Assembly (NCBI RefSeq): GCF_003751085.1
Contig: NZ_RJJY01000001.1
Span: 4,960,001-5,024,000 of the forward strand
From: Micromonospora sp. Llam0
Lineage (GTDB): Bacteria > Actinomycetota > Actinomycetes > Mycobacteriales > Micromonosporaceae
Direction of reading: 5' to 3'
Length of the DNA stretch: 64,000 nucleotides
Both the position numbers and the translations under genes were made by a program. The first letter of the stretch is position 1, and the number at the start of each line of letters is the position of its first letter. Positions 17,938 to 27,559 of the stretch are shown piece by piece. The notes below the pieces were generated by a model. That model ran no database searches and was not told where the DNA came from. It worked only from the letters and a program-made list of their open reading frames with translations.

Positions 17938-19830
17938 ATGGGAAGACTCGGCAGATCGTGGGTGGCGGCCACTGTGGTCCTTCCGCTGGCCGTGGTAGCC
18001 ATGTTCGGCGCATCGTCACCGGCGTACGCTCAGCCGGCACCATCGATCGTGGTGTCCGATGGAGTCACCCAGCCGGTGTTCGGCTACGCGGACGCGATCC
18101 GGGAAAAACTGTTCATCGACTCGACCTTCGACAGCGACGGTGACGGGCTGCGCGACATCATCGCGTTCGACGTCATCCGCCCGGCCGCCACCGCCGACGG
18201 GCTGCGGGTACCCGTGATCATGGATGCCAGCCCGTACTACACGACGCTGTGCCGGGGCAACGACTCCCAGTGCAAGCAGCACCTCGACGACGACGGCCTA
18301 CTTGACCAGTGGCCGCTGTTCTACGACAACTATTTCGTGCCGCGCGGGTACGCGATCATCCTGCTGGACATGGTCGGCACCGGCGCCTCCACCGGCTGCC
18401 CGACCACCAACGCCAACCAGGACAACCTCAGCGCCAAGCAGGCCGTCAACTGGCTCAACGGGCGGGCGGTCGCCCGCGACGCGGCCGGCGACGCGGTCAC
18501 CGCGGACTGGCACAACGGCCACACCGGCATGATCGGCAAGTCGTACGACGGTTCGCTGGCCATGGCGACCGCGGTGACCGGAGTCAAGGGGCTGACCACG
18601 ATCGTGCCGATCGGCGGCCCCGCCGAGTACTACGACTACGTACGCAGCAACGGAGTGGTGACCCGGGGCAACAGCTACCCGTCGTACCTCGCCAACGTGG
18701 TCACCAACCCTGACCGCCGCGACTACTGCCGGCCGGTGCGCGACGAGCTGGCCGCCAACGACGGCGACGAGCACGGCGACTACACCGCTTTCTGGAACGA
18801 GCGCAGCTACGTCAAGAAGGTCGGCAAGATCACCGCGAGTGTCTTCCTGGTGCACGGAATCAACGACGACAACGTACGCGCCGACCACATGAGCAAGTTC
18901 TGGTACGCGCTGACCGAACACGACGTCACCCGCAAGTTGTGGATCACCCAGACCGGGCACGTGGACCCGTTCGACTTCCGGCGCGCCGAGTGGGTGGCGA
19001 CCCTGCACCGCTGGTTCGACTTCTGGCTGCACCAGGTACCGAACGGGATCATGGACGAACCCCGGGTGGACGTGGAGCGGGCCGCCGATGTGTGGGAGAC
19101 GTACACCGACTGGCCGGTGCCCGGCAAGGCCGACACCGAGATCTTCCTGCAGCCCGGCGCGGACGGTGCCGGTGGACTCGGGCTGGTACCGGTCGCGGAC
19201 CCGGTGACCGAGAGCTTCCAGGACAATCCGTCGCAGAGCCAGAACACGATGATCCTCAACCCGGAGGCGGTGCAGCCGCACCGGTTGGTCTACCTGTCCG
19301 AGCCGCTGACCGCACCGCTGCACATCTCCGGCACCCCGCAGATCAGGATCCGGGCGTCGGCCGACCAGGCCGACACCCATCTCGGGGCGGTCCTGGTCGA
19401 CTACGGCACCGCCGAACGGGTGGCGCACCGTGCCTCCGGCCAGGGCATCATCACCCTGCCCACCAAGGACTGCTGGGGCGAGGCGAGCGCCACCGACGAC
19501 GGCTGCTACCGGCAGACCGAGAAACAGCTGACCACCGCCGACCACGAGCTGGTCAGCAAGGGCATCATGGACGCCAGCAACCGGCAGTCGATCCGGGTCG
19601 ACGTCCCGCTGGAGCCGGGCACGAAGTACAACTTCAGCTTCCCGCTGCTGCCCGAGGACTACGTCTTCGCGCCCGGTCACCGGATCGGCGTGATCCTGGT
19701 GGCGTCCTACCCGCAGTACTCGAGTCAGTCGGTACAGACCAGGGCCAACATCGACGTGGCCCTCAAGACCAGCCGGATCGTGCTCCCGGTGGTCGGCGGC
19801 ACCACCGCCGCACACGCCGCCGGCCTCTGA
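17938..19830 (+). CDS. Secreted X-Pro dipeptidyl-peptidase-like S15 family serine hydrolase
   Basis: The 630-residue enzyme has a signal peptide ending SPAYAQ (about residue 32), an alpha/beta-hydrolase domain with the nucleophile in GKSYDGS (about 205), the acid region HGINDDNVRADH and the His in TGHVDPFD, then a C-terminal jelly-roll typical of the CocE/NonD and X-Pro dipeptidyl-peptidase group (RIRASADQADTHLGAVLVDY). It should release Xaa-Pro dipeptides or hydrolyse esters outside the cell. AAAGGAG is five bases before the ATG at 17938; an upstream GTG at 17932 overlaps that site. A perfect terminator follows. It is likely controlled by the divergent LacI protein. Confidence 0.88.
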   Translation: MGRLGRSWVAATVVLPLAVVAMFGASSPAYAQPAPSIVVSDGVTQPVFGYADAIREKLFIDSTFDSDGDGLRDIIAFDVIRPAATADGLRVPVIMDASPYYTTLCRGNDSQCKQHLDDDGLLDQWPLFYDNYFVPRGYAIILLDMVGTGASTGCPTTNANQDNLSAKQAVNWLNGRAVARDAAGDAVTADWHNGHTGMIGKSYDGSLAMATAVTGVKGLTTIVPIGGPAEYYDYVRSNGVVTRGNSYPSYLANVVTNPDRRDYCRPVRDELAANDGDEHGDYTAFWNERSYVKKVGKITASVFLVHGINDDNVRADHMSKFWYALTEHDVTRKLWITQTGHVDPFDFRRAEWVATLHRWFDFWLHQVPNGIMDEPRVDVERAADVWETYTDWPVPGKADTEIFLQPGADGAGGLGLVPVADPVTESFQDNPSQSQNTMILNPEAVQPHRLVYLSEPLTAPLHISGTPQIRIRASADQADTHLGAVLVDYGTAERVAHRASGQGIITLPTKDCWGEASATDDGCYRQTEKQLTTADHELVSKGIMDASNRQSIRVDVPLEPGTKYNFSFPLLPEDYVFAPGHRIGVILVASYPQYSSQSVQTRANIDVALKTSRIVLPVVGGTTAAHAAGL

Positions 19831-19835
19831 ACCGA

Positions 19836-19874
19836 CGGTCCCGCCCCGGGCTACCGCAGTCCGGGGCGGGACCG
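19836..19874. terminator. 14-bp hairpin after the S15 peptidase gene
   Basis: CGGTCCCGCCCCGG (19836-19849) and its exact complement (19861-19874) enclose an 11-nt loop five bases after the stop. It lies between convergent genes and may also end transcription from the opposite strand. Confidence 0.8.
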
Positions 19875-19932
19875 ACAGGTCACCGGGCCGTCGGTCAGCG
19901 GACCGGGTCACCAGGACGGGTCACACGGCGGG

Positions 19933-20553
19933 TCACACGGCGGCGAGCAGGCCGGTGAGCGTCGCGGTGTCCACCCCACCGGGGAAACCGCGCAACAGCA
20001 CGCCGCCCCGGGCGATCAGCACCACCGCCGGCGGCTCGCGCACCGCGTACGCCCGCCAGATCGTCCCGTCGTCGTCGACCAGCACCGGATGCTCCACCCG
20101 GTGGCGGCGCAGGTAGTCCTGCACCTGCGCCGGGTCGTCCTCAGCGCCGACCACTCCGACGAACACCACCCGGTCGGCGTTCGCCCTGGCCAGGTCACTG
20201 AGGGCGGCCTGCTGGTCGGCGCAGGTCGTGCACCAGGAGGTGAAGAAGGTCAGCACCACCGCCCGGTCGGCCCACAGATCGGCCAACGCCAGCGGGGTGC
20301 GGTCGGTCAACGTACCGCTGACCGCCGGTGCCGGCGGGGAGTCGGTCGGGGCCGGACGCAGCGCGAGATCGGTCGGCGCCGGGCCGGGCAGGGTCAGCAC
20401 TCCGCCGGGCACCGGCGACGCCACCGGGTGCGTCACCGGGCCGTCGGCGTCATCCCCGGCGGCGTCCCCGGTAGTACAGCCGGCCAGCGCCGCCGCCAGC
20501 GTGCCGGCGAGCAGCAGGCGGGCACCGGTCAGCCGACGGGGTCGGGCAGTCAC
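19933..20553 (-). CDS. TlpA/ResA-like thioredoxin-fold lipoprotein
   Basis: This 206-residue protein has a lipoprotein signal (LLAGTLAAALAGC), a Pro/Ala linker to about residue 80, and a redoxin domain with the active-site motif SWCTTCADQQ and the conserved cis-Pro strand REPPAVVLI. It should be a membrane-anchored extracytoplasmic disulfide oxidoreductase. The GTG start overlaps the stop of the preceding lipoprotein gene (GTGA). It is the last gene of a three-gene operon with an M6 metalloprotease and a small lipoprotein, hinting that it helps a cysteine-containing partner fold; the upstream lipoprotein and the protease both carry cysteines. Confidence 0.88.
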   Translation of the reverse strand: MTARPRRLTGARLLLAGTLAAALAGCTTGDAAGDDADGPVTHPVASPVPGGVLTLPGPAPTDLALRPAPTDSPPAPAVSGTLTDRTPLALADLWADRAVVLTFFTSWCTTCADQQAALSDLARANADRVVFVGVVGAEDDPAQVQDYLRRHRVEHPVLVDDDGTIWRAYAVREPPAVVLIARGGVLLRGFPGGVDTATLTGLLAAV

Positions 20554-21011
20554 GACGGCACCACGGCGACCAACGCCGGGCCTTCGCTGTCGTCGCGGGT
20601 CAGCGCGATCGGCGTACGGTCGTCGACGACCAGCCGGTAGCCGCCACGCTGCGCCACCACGACCGGTACGGCGAACTCGCAGTACGTCGGGATCCGCTCC
20701 ACTTCAAGGTCCTCCTCGAAGGCCGCGACCGAGGTCCCCGGCGGCAGCTCACCGGCGGCGAGCACTTCACCGGCCGGACCGAGGACCCGAAACGGCGCCC
20801 GGTTGTGGAAGAACGTGTACGCACCGGTGCCGGCGCAGTCCACCCCTACCGGGCGGATGTTGATGTCCCGGACCAGCACCCGCACGGTGACCGCCGACCG
20901 CGGCTCCGGTTGCGCCGCGCCGCCGCAGGCCGCCAGGGCCAGGGCGGCCCCCGCCGCGCCGACCAGCAGCGCGGCGAGGACCGACTCGCGGTGACGGGAC
21001 GACCTGGTCAA
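20550..21011 (-). CDS. Small lipoprotein of unknown function
   Basis: I do not recognise the family. The 153-residue product has a signal with a lipobox-like LALAAC at about residue 28, then a beta-rich domain with two cysteines (GVDCAGTGAYTFF and PTYCEFAVPV) that could form a disulfide. It starts at a TTG (21009-21011) overlapping the stop of the M6 peptidase gene, and its own stop overlaps the start of a TlpA-like thioredoxin gene. This tight coupling suggests that the three products work together at the cell surface. A longer open frame upstream lies inside the peptidase gene and is not credible. Confidence 0.7.
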   Translation of the reverse strand: MTRSSRHRESVLAALLVGAAGAALALAACGGAAQPEPRSAVTVRVLVRDINIRPVGVDCAGTGAYTFFHNRAPFRVLGPAGEVLAAGELPPGTSVAAFEEDLEVERIPTYCEFAVPVVVAQRGGYRLVVDDRTPIALTRDDSEGPALVAVVPS

Positions 21012-23056
21012 GACTTGTTCACGCGGCACGTCTCGGTCACGGTCTTCGTCGGGTCGCTGACCGAGGTGGCGGTCAGTTTGATGTAGCCGGTCGACACCGC
21101 GTCGGCGGCGGCGGCGACCGACACCTTCACCGTGGTCGACCTGCCGAACTCGGCGGTGGCCAGCTCGTTGGGCAGCTCCGAACGCCAGCCGATCCCGGCC
21201 GCCCGGGTCGACAGCCGGTACACGTCGGCGTCGAGGTACGCCGCGGCATCCTCCGGATGCTGCTGACCGCCGGCCGAGTAGCTGCCCGTGTTGGTCAGTT
21301 CGAACGAGCAGGTGACGCCCCGGTTGGTCGGCTTGCTGTTCGGCGTGGTGACGGCGCCCCGGGACAGGCCGACACCGTGTGTGCTGGGACCGCCGGCACC
21401 GTCCAGGGACCGCACCCCGACGGTGTACGACAGCACGCCGTGACTGTCCCGGCGCAGGTCGAGAATGTAGAAGTGCAGCCGGTTGGCCTCGTCGACGTAC
21501 TCGAACTCGCTGCCGGAGCCGGTGCCGGCGTGGAACAGCGCGTCGGAGAGCTGCCGGTAGTCGCCCATGGTGATCTTCTGCGGGGTGCCGTCCGGCTGGT
21601 AGAAGTCGACCATGTCGATGTCCTGCGGGTTGGCGTCGACCACCCACACGAACGGGGCGCTGTCGGCGTTCTTGGTCTTGCTCAGCAGCACCCCGGAGTC
21701 CGGGGTGAACGAGTCGGCGCCCATCCGGTCGACGACCTCGACGGTGTAGTTGTTGAAGTTGCCGCCGCCGCAGAGCGGGTCGGCGCTGGTGCTGCAGGCC
21801 GGCGACCGGTCCCGGTCCATGGCGATGTTGATGCCGGTCAGGCCGTTGCGGCCGGCGTCGACCGACCGGGCGGTGACCTCGGCGACGACGATCCCGGACG
21901 AGGCCAGCGCCTCGCGGGACACCCGCAGCAGATGTTCCTCACCCAGCAACCCGATTTTGATCTTGTCGCGGACCATGTGCAGCGAACCCATCGAGGTGCC
22001 GCCGGTCTGTGGGATCTGCCAGCGGCTGTGCGGGCCGCCCGGCCCGTTGAACGACCCGCGCGACATCATCCCCCAGATGCCGGTGTAGGTGCGGCGCAGC
22101 GGGGTGCCGTACGGGTTGTTGTAGTTGTCGCCGATGCTCAGCAGATGACTCAGCTCGTGCGCGTACACCGCGATGCCGGAGCTCTCCACCTGGGTCGACG
22201 ATCTGCCGTCGGCGTTCGGCCAGATCGACGCCGCCGCCTTCCACGAGGTCCACTCGACGTAGCGGGTCCGGGCCCAGTTCGGCAGGTTCGGATCCGGCGG
22301 GCCCCAGGCGTCCGGCACGTCCTCCTTCGTCTGGAACATCATCTGGCCGAACTCCTGCCAGGTCGACGACTCGTCCTGACCGGCAGAGAGGATGAAGACC
22401 AGCTCGTACGAGTCGGCCACCTCGTCGCCGACCGCCGCCCGCCAGGCACCGAGCCCGTCGGTACGGATGTTGCGGGCGCACTGCTCGCCGGCCGGGCAGG
22501 CACCCGGGTTGAACCCGTTGTCGATGCCGTACTGGTAGGACTTCGACGGCATCTCGTACGGGCCGAAGCCGGTCAGATCGACGCCGTACCTGCCGTTGGA
22601 GTCCTGCATCCAGTATTCGTGCAGCGTGTGACCCTTGTTCAGGTCGTTCGGAGTGTTCAGGAAGTCGGTGTAGAACTGCGTCACCTGGTCACGGGGGATG
22701 TTCGCGGCGCTCGCCTGCGGGTTGCCGAAGGGCGTCGAGCGGGCCCGCTGGGTCACCACGAACGGCTGATCAGGATAGTCCAAGGTGACCAGTGCGATGT
22801 CGAAGTTGCGCTCCGATCCGGTCACCGTCGGGTCGGCCCAGTCGCGGCCCGGCACCGCCACCCAGTCTTCCCAGGTCATCGTGTCCGGGTTCTGCCAGTA
22901 CTGCGGGTCGAGCACCTCGAACGGCCCACCGCCACCGGCCGGGTTGCCGGGCGCGGCGAGGGCGGTGCCCACGCCCGCCGGCACGAGCAATGTGGTTGCG
23001 ACGGCCGCGCCGAGTAGCGCGCGGCGCACCGGACGTCTGATGGACAGTAGGCGCAT
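21008..23056 (-). CDS. Secreted M6-family metallopeptidase (immune inhibitor A-like)
   Basis: The 682-residue protein has a twin-Arg-like, Ala-rich signal peptide ending GTALAAPG (about residue 37) and an M6 catalytic domain with the zinc motif HELSHLLSIGDNY at about residue 300, including the downstream Gly-Asp typical of M6 enzymes. The C-terminal 180 residues are beta-rich, with two cysteines (VTCSFELTN and ETCRVNKS). M6 peptidases degrade extracellular host or competitor proteins. The ATG is preceded by AGAGGTGAC. It heads an operon with a lipoprotein and a thioredoxin-like protein, each overlapping the previous gene. Confidence 0.9.
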   Translation of the reverse strand: MRLLSIRRPVRRALLGAAVATTLLVPAGVGTALAAPGNPAGGGGPFEVLDPQYWQNPDTMTWEDWVAVPGRDWADPTVTGSERNFDIALVTLDYPDQPFVVTQRARSTPFGNPQASAANIPRDQVTQFYTDFLNTPNDLNKGHTLHEYWMQDSNGRYGVDLTGFGPYEMPSKSYQYGIDNGFNPGACPAGEQCARNIRTDGLGAWRAAVGDEVADSYELVFILSAGQDESSTWQEFGQMMFQTKEDVPDAWGPPDPNLPNWARTRYVEWTSWKAAASIWPNADGRSSTQVESSGIAVYAHELSHLLSIGDNYNNPYGTPLRRTYTGIWGMMSRGSFNGPGGPHSRWQIPQTGGTSMGSLHMVRDKIKIGLLGEEHLLRVSREALASSGIVVAEVTARSVDAGRNGLTGINIAMDRDRSPACSTSADPLCGGGNFNNYTVEVVDRMGADSFTPDSGVLLSKTKNADSAPFVWVVDANPQDIDMVDFYQPDGTPQKITMGDYRQLSDALFHAGTGSGSEFEYVDEANRLHFYILDLRRDSHGVLSYTVGVRSLDGAGGPSTHGVGLSRGAVTTPNSKPTNRGVTCSFELTNTGSYSAGGQQHPEDAAAYLDADVYRLSTRAAGIGWRSELPNELATAEFGRSTTVKVSVAAAADAVSTGYIKLTATSVSDPTKTVTETCRVNKS

Positions 23057-23192
23057 CGGGGGTCACCTCTCGTCGAGGGAGCTGGCCGGCACCGAATCTA
23101 TAATCATCGAGGTTCACCGGTCACCGTGCAGCTGTCGCCGACATGTGTCGATCTCTTCCGACACCTGCAGGAGTCGGGATCGGCGGCGCCTT

Positions 23193-23222
23193 GCGGCGCG
23201 GCGCGGCGCGGCGCGGCGCGGC
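23193..23222. repeat. Pentanucleotide GGCGC tandem repeat
   Basis: About six head-to-tail copies of GGCGC lie in the region between the M6 peptidase operon and the PucR gene. If the longer PucR start at 23126 were used, the repeat would encode an Ala/Arg-rich stretch. With the preferred start it is in the leader, where copy-number change could alter expression. Confidence 0.9.
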
Positions 23223-23263
23223 CGAAGGTGGTTACTCGACGGTGGTCGGGGCACCGCCGCAGG

Positions 23264-24520
23264 ATGTGTGACGACCGGGGGTACGGATTGCAGGCGGATC
23301 TGCAGCGCATCGTGGACACCGTCGCTGCCCGGGTCGGCCGACCGGCGTTGATCGAGGACCGCAGCCAGCGGGTCGTGGTCTACAGCGAACACGACGGTCC
23401 GATGGATGACGTACGCCGCGACTCGATTCTGCGCCGGCACACCGCCGCCGAGGTCGTCGCCTGGTTCCGCGACATCGGGATCATGACGGCCCGCGCCCCG
23501 GTCCGTACCCCGGCCTGCCCCGACCTGGAACTGCTGCCCCGGGTCTGCGTACCGGTGCGACACCGGGACCTGCTACTCGGCTTCGTCTGGTTCATTGATG
23601 CCGACGGCACCATGTCCGACGCCGACATCGCCGCCGCCGTCGAGGCCGCTGCGGATCTGGCGTTGGCGTTGTACCGCACCAATCTGATAGGTGAGCTGGC
23701 CTCGCAGCGGGAGGCCGAAGCCGCCCGTACGCTGCTGTCCGACTCGGCCGACGTGCGCGACGAGGTGGTCCGGTCACTGTTGTCCGACGGCGTGGTCACC
23801 AGCGACGGTCAGAGCACCGCGCTGGTCGCCCAACCGGTGCCGGCACCCGGTCATGTCCTCGACGAGACGGCTCGGATCGCCCTGGAACAGGCCCTGGTCG
23901 CCACCCGGCGGTGGGTGGGTGCCCGGGAGGCCCTGCATCTGGTCCGGCACGACCACGGGGTGCTGCTGCTGCGCGACGCGCGGCTGACCGGGCGGGGCTC
24001 ACCGCCGGCGACCGCCACCCAGCTGAGCAGCGCCCTGGCGACTATCACCGGCCGGCTCGCTCCGGTGCAGCGGGTCGTCGTCGGGCTCGGCCAGCCGCGT
24101 CACCGGCTCGCCGACACCGTGCACTCCTACACGGAGGCGCTGAACGCCGCGCGGGTCGGGGTCCGACTGCCGGCACTCGGCCCCGTGGTCACCTGGGCCA
24201 ATCTGGGCATATACCGGCTGTTATCGCAGCTGGACGATCATCAACTGGACGTCGCCGGGGTGCATCCCGGGCTGGCGCGGATGCTGCGGGACGACACCCA
24301 CCAGGTGCTCCTGGAGACCCTGGAGGTCTACCTGGACCTGGCTGGCAATGCGCACGCCGCGGCCGAGACGCTGCGCCTGCACCGCACCACGCTCTACTAC
24401 CGGCTGCAGCGGGTGGAGCAACTCGCCGGCACCGACCTCAAGGACGGCAACGAACGGCTCTGCCTGCACCTGGCACTCAAACTGCACCGGCTGGCCCGCC
24501 CGGCCCGACCGGTCGGTTGA
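23264..24520 (+). CDS. PucR/CdaR-family helix-turn-helix regulator
   Basis: The 418-residue protein has an N-terminal sensor part (LIEDRSQRVVVYSEHDG, GAF/V4R-like), a central GGDEF-like degenerate domain and the C-terminal PucR helix-turn-helix (ETLEVYLDLAGNAHAAAETL then LHRTTLYYRLQRVEQLAG). Such proteins activate purine, GABA or diacid catabolism in response to a ligand. The frame is open from 23126, but I prefer the ATG at 23264, because the upstream part contains the GC-only pentamer repeat and no family similarity. It is divergent from the M6 peptidase operon, a possible target. Its ligand cannot be inferred. Confidence 0.85.
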   Translation: MCDDRGYGLQADLQRIVDTVAARVGRPALIEDRSQRVVVYSEHDGPMDDVRRDSILRRHTAAEVVAWFRDIGIMTARAPVRTPACPDLELLPRVCVPVRHRDLLLGFVWFIDADGTMSDADIAAAVEAAADLALALYRTNLIGELASQREAEAARTLLSDSADVRDEVVRSLLSDGVVTSDGQSTALVAQPVPAPGHVLDETARIALEQALVATRRWVGAREALHLVRHDHGVLLLRDARLTGRGSPPATATQLSSALATITGRLAPVQRVVVGLGQPRHRLADTVHSYTEALNAARVGVRLPALGPVVTWANLGIYRLLSQLDDHQLDVAGVHPGLARMLRDDTHQVLLETLEVYLDLAGNAHAAAETLRLHRTTLYYRLQRVEQLAGTDLKDGNERLCLHLALKLHRLARPARPVG

Positions 24521-24528
24521 CCGGCCGG

Positions 24529-24610
24529 TCAGCTCCACCCCGGTGCCGCCTCGGTACCCGGTAGCTCGGTCCACTGCCAGCGGCTGCCGTCCCAGCCGTT
24601 GCGCCACACC
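24529..24610 (-). pseudogene. Orphan C-terminal coding fragment (minus strand)
   Basis: The minus-strand frame ending at a stop at 24529-24531 encodes a Trp-rich tail (EVWRNGWDGSRWQW, then TELPG) that reads like the end of a protein, but no upstream domain or start is present. It abuts another gene tail on the plus strand, so it may be debris of a rearrangement. Weakly supported. Confidence 0.25.
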
Positions 24611-24616
24611 TCGCCG

Positions 24617-24835
24617 GGCACTGCGAGGTCGAAGGCCGCGATCCCGCCGAGATCGCCAAGACCGTCGTCTCGTCGACGGATCCACTCGCCGACATCGACG
24701 GGTTCCTCTCCGCGATGCGGCGGCTGGCCGAGCTCGGCGTCAGCAAGGTCTGGGTGAACCCGGACACCTCCGACCCGACCGGTTGGGTGAGTCAGGTCGG
24801 CGAACAGGTGGTGCCCCGGCTGCGCGAGCTGTAAC
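24617..24835 (+). pseudogene. Remnant of an LLM-class F420-dependent oxidoreductase (C-terminus only)
   Basis: The plus strand reads as about 72 codons of a luciferase-like oxidoreductase tail: HCEVEGRDPAEIAKTVV, AMRRLAELGVSKVWV and VGEQVVPRLREL before a TAA at 24833-24835. This matches the last helices of F420-dependent LLM enzymes, but there is no start codon, and the preceding 250 or more residues are absent: PucR ends at 24520. A deletion has removed the rest. The fragment is not expected to be functional. A complete LLM enzyme of a different subgroup lies at 57187. Confidence 0.6.
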
Positions 24836-24872
24836 GCGCCCCGCCGACCGGCACCTGTGCCACGATGACCGC

Positions 24873-25586
24873 ATGGTGACGACGATCGGCATGCTCGGCG
24901 GCATGAGCTGGGAAAGCAGCGCACACTACTACCGGCTCGCCAACGAGCTGGTCCGCGACCGGCTGGGTGGGCACCATTCGGCGCGGTGCGTGCTCTACTC
25001 GGTCGACTTCGCCGACATCGAACGACGGCAGGCAGCCGGAGAATGGGACGAGGCCGCCGACCTGCTCGCCGACGCGGCCCGGCGGGTCGAGGCGGCCGGC
25101 GCCGACCTGCTGCTGCTGTGCACCAACACCATGCACAAGGTCGCCGACCAGGTCGCCGCCGCGATCGACATCCCGTTGCTGCACATCGCCGACGTCACCG
25201 CTGACGCGGTCCGCAGCCACGGGCTGCACACGGTCGGTCTACTCGGCACCGCGTTCACCATGGAGCAGGACTTCCTACGCGACCGGCTGGCCGGCCACGG
25301 CCTGACCGTCCTGGTGCCCGACGCAGCGGACCGCAAGATGGTCCACTCGGTCATCTACGACGAGCTGTGCCTCGGGGTGGTCAGCGAGTCGTCCCGGGCC
25401 AGGTACCTGAAGGTGATCGAGCGGCTGATCGCCGCCGGCGCACAGGGCGTGGTGCTCGGCTGCACCGAGATCGAGCTGCTGGTCCGCCAGGAGGACACCC
25501 CGCTGCTGCTCTTCCCGACCAGCCGGCTGCACGTCGCCGCCGCCGTCGACCAGGCGATCGCCGCCGAGGTGACGGTCACCGCCTGA
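24873..25586 (+). CDS. Aspartate/glutamate racemase family protein
   Basis: This 237-residue protein has the two cysteine acid/base motifs of PLP-independent racemases, CTNTMHK (about residue 84) and GCTEIELL (about 195), plus the MLGGMSWESS N-terminus typical of YgeA/RacD proteins. It should interconvert L- and D-aspartate or a related amino acid in the cytosol. The ATG at 24873 is favoured by the family N-terminus; the open frame begins far upstream in PucR. It is monocistronic, followed by a long hairpin. D-amino acids could feed cell wall or secondary metabolism, but no dedicated partner is adjacent. Confidence 0.92.
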   Translation: MVTTIGMLGGMSWESSAHYYRLANELVRDRLGGHHSARCVLYSVDFADIERRQAAGEWDEAADLLADAARRVEAAGADLLLLCTNTMHKVADQVAAAIDIPLLHIADVTADAVRSHGLHTVGLLGTAFTMEQDFLRDRLAGHGLTVLVPDAADRKMVHSVIYDELCLGVVSESSRARYLKVIERLIAAGAQGVVLGCTEIELLVRQEDTPLLLFPTSRLHVAAAVDQAIAAEVTVTA

Positions 25587-25612
25587 GCCGCCGCGGGTCC
25601 CGTTCGACGGGC

Positions 25613-25656
25613 GTCCCCGGCGGGCGTCCCCGGCGGATCGACGCCCGCCGGGGGAC
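25613..25656. terminator. Long hairpin between convergent racemase and htpG genes
   Basis: GTCCCCGGCGGGCGTC (25613-25628) pairs with 25640-25656, giving a 16-bp stem with one bulged G. The loop is about 11 nt. It lies 27 bp after the racemase stop and 16 bp before the htpG stop, so it probably serves both. Confidence 0.75.
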
Positions 25657-25671
25657 CTGACATCCGGCGGT

Positions 25672-27559
25672 TCAGACGGTACGGGCCAGTCGGTCGGCGA
25701 GCAGCTTGGCGAACCGGGCCGGGTCGTCCAGTTCACCGCCCTCGGCGAGCAGCGCGGTGCCGTACAGCAGCTCGGCGGTCTCGGCCAGCGCCGGATCGTC
25801 GGCGCGGGCACCGTACGCCTCGCGCAGCCCGGTGACCAGCGGGTGGGTCGGGTTCAGCTCCAGGATCCGCTTGATCTTCGGCCCGTCCTGGCCCATCGCC
25901 CGGTACATCCGTTCCAGCGCCGGGGTCATGTCCGCGGCGTCGCCGACCAGGCAGGCCGGCGAGGTGGTCAACCGGGTGGACAGCCGTACCTCCTTGACCT
26001 GCTCGTCGAGCGTCTTGCCCAGCCAGGACAGCAGCGGGGCGTACGTTTCCTTCTGCTGTTCCCGCTCCGGGTCGGACTCGGCGGTGTCGTCGTCGCCGGC
26101 CAGGTCGACCTGGCCCTTGGCGATCGACCGCAGCTTCTTGCCGTCGTAGTCGGCGACCGACTCGACCCACATCTCGTCGACCGGGTCGGTGAGCAGCAGG
26201 ACCTCGTACCCCTTGGCCTTGAACGCCTCCATGTGCGGCGAGTTCTCGATCATCGTCCGGGACTCGCCGGTCATGTAGTAGATGTCCTCCTGACCGTCGG
26301 GCATCCGCTCGATGTACCCGGCCAGGGTGGTCAACTGCTCCGGGTCGTGGGTCGAGGCGAACGACGAGATGTCCAGGATCGCCCGCTGGTTCTCGTAGTC
26401 GTTGAGCAGGCCTTCCTTCACCGCCCGGCCGAGCTGGGTCCAGAACGTGCGGTACCGGTCGGCGTCGTTGTCCATCAGCTCCTTGAGCGAGGAGAGCACC
26501 TTCTTCACCAGCCGGCGCCGGATCAGCTGGATCTGCCGGTCCTGCTGCAGGATCTCCCGGCTGATGTTCAGCGACAGGTCCTGCGCGTCGACGACACCCT
26601 TGATGAACCGCAGGTACTCCGGGACCAGCGCCTCGCAGTCGTCCATGATGAACACGCGCTTGACGTACAGTTGCACGCCGCGCCGGGCGTCCCGCATGAA
26701 CAGGTCGAACGGCGCCTGCGCCGGCACGAACAGCAACGCCTCGTACTCGAAGGTGCCTTCGGCCTTCATGTGGATGATGTCGAGCGGGTCGTTCCAGTCG
26801 TGGCTGACGTGCTTGTAGAACTCCTTGTACTCGTCGTCGGTGACCTCGGAACGGGGCCGCGCCCACAGCGCCTTCATCGAGTTGAGGGTGACCACCTCGC
26901 TGGTGGTCTCCCCGTCGGATTCACCGGGACGCTCGGTGGTGGTGCGGATCGGCCAGGCGATGAAGTCCGAGTACCGCTTGACGATCTCCCGGATCTTCCA
27001 CTCTTCGGTGTAGTCGTGCAGCTGGTCGTCCTTGTCCTCGGGCTTGAGGTGCAGGGTGACCGTGGTGCCCTGGGGCGCCTCGTCGAGCGTCTCGATGGTG
27101 TAGGTGCCCTCGCCGGACGACTCCCAGCGGGTCGCCTCGGTTTCCCCGGCCCGCCGGGTGGTCAGGACGACCCGGTCGGCGACCATGAAGGTGGCGTAGA
27201 AGCCGACGCCGAACTGCCCGATCAGCTCCTGGGCGGCGGCTTCCTTGGATTCCTTCATCTTGCGCAGCAGCTCGGCCGTGCCGGACTTGGCGATCGTGCC
27301 GATCAGACTGACCACCTCGTCACGGGACATGCCGATGCCGTTGTCCCGCACGGTGAGGGTGCGCTGTTCGCGGTCGGCCTCAACCTCGATGTGCAGGTCC
27401 GACGTGTCGACGTCGAGATCCTTGTCGACCAGCGCCTGCAAGCGCAGTTTGTCCAGCGCGTCGGAGGCGTTCGAGATCAACTCGCGCAGGAAGATGTCCT
27501 TGTTCGAGTAGATCGAATGGACCATCAGCTGCAAGAGCTGGCGCGCCTCGGCCTGGAAT

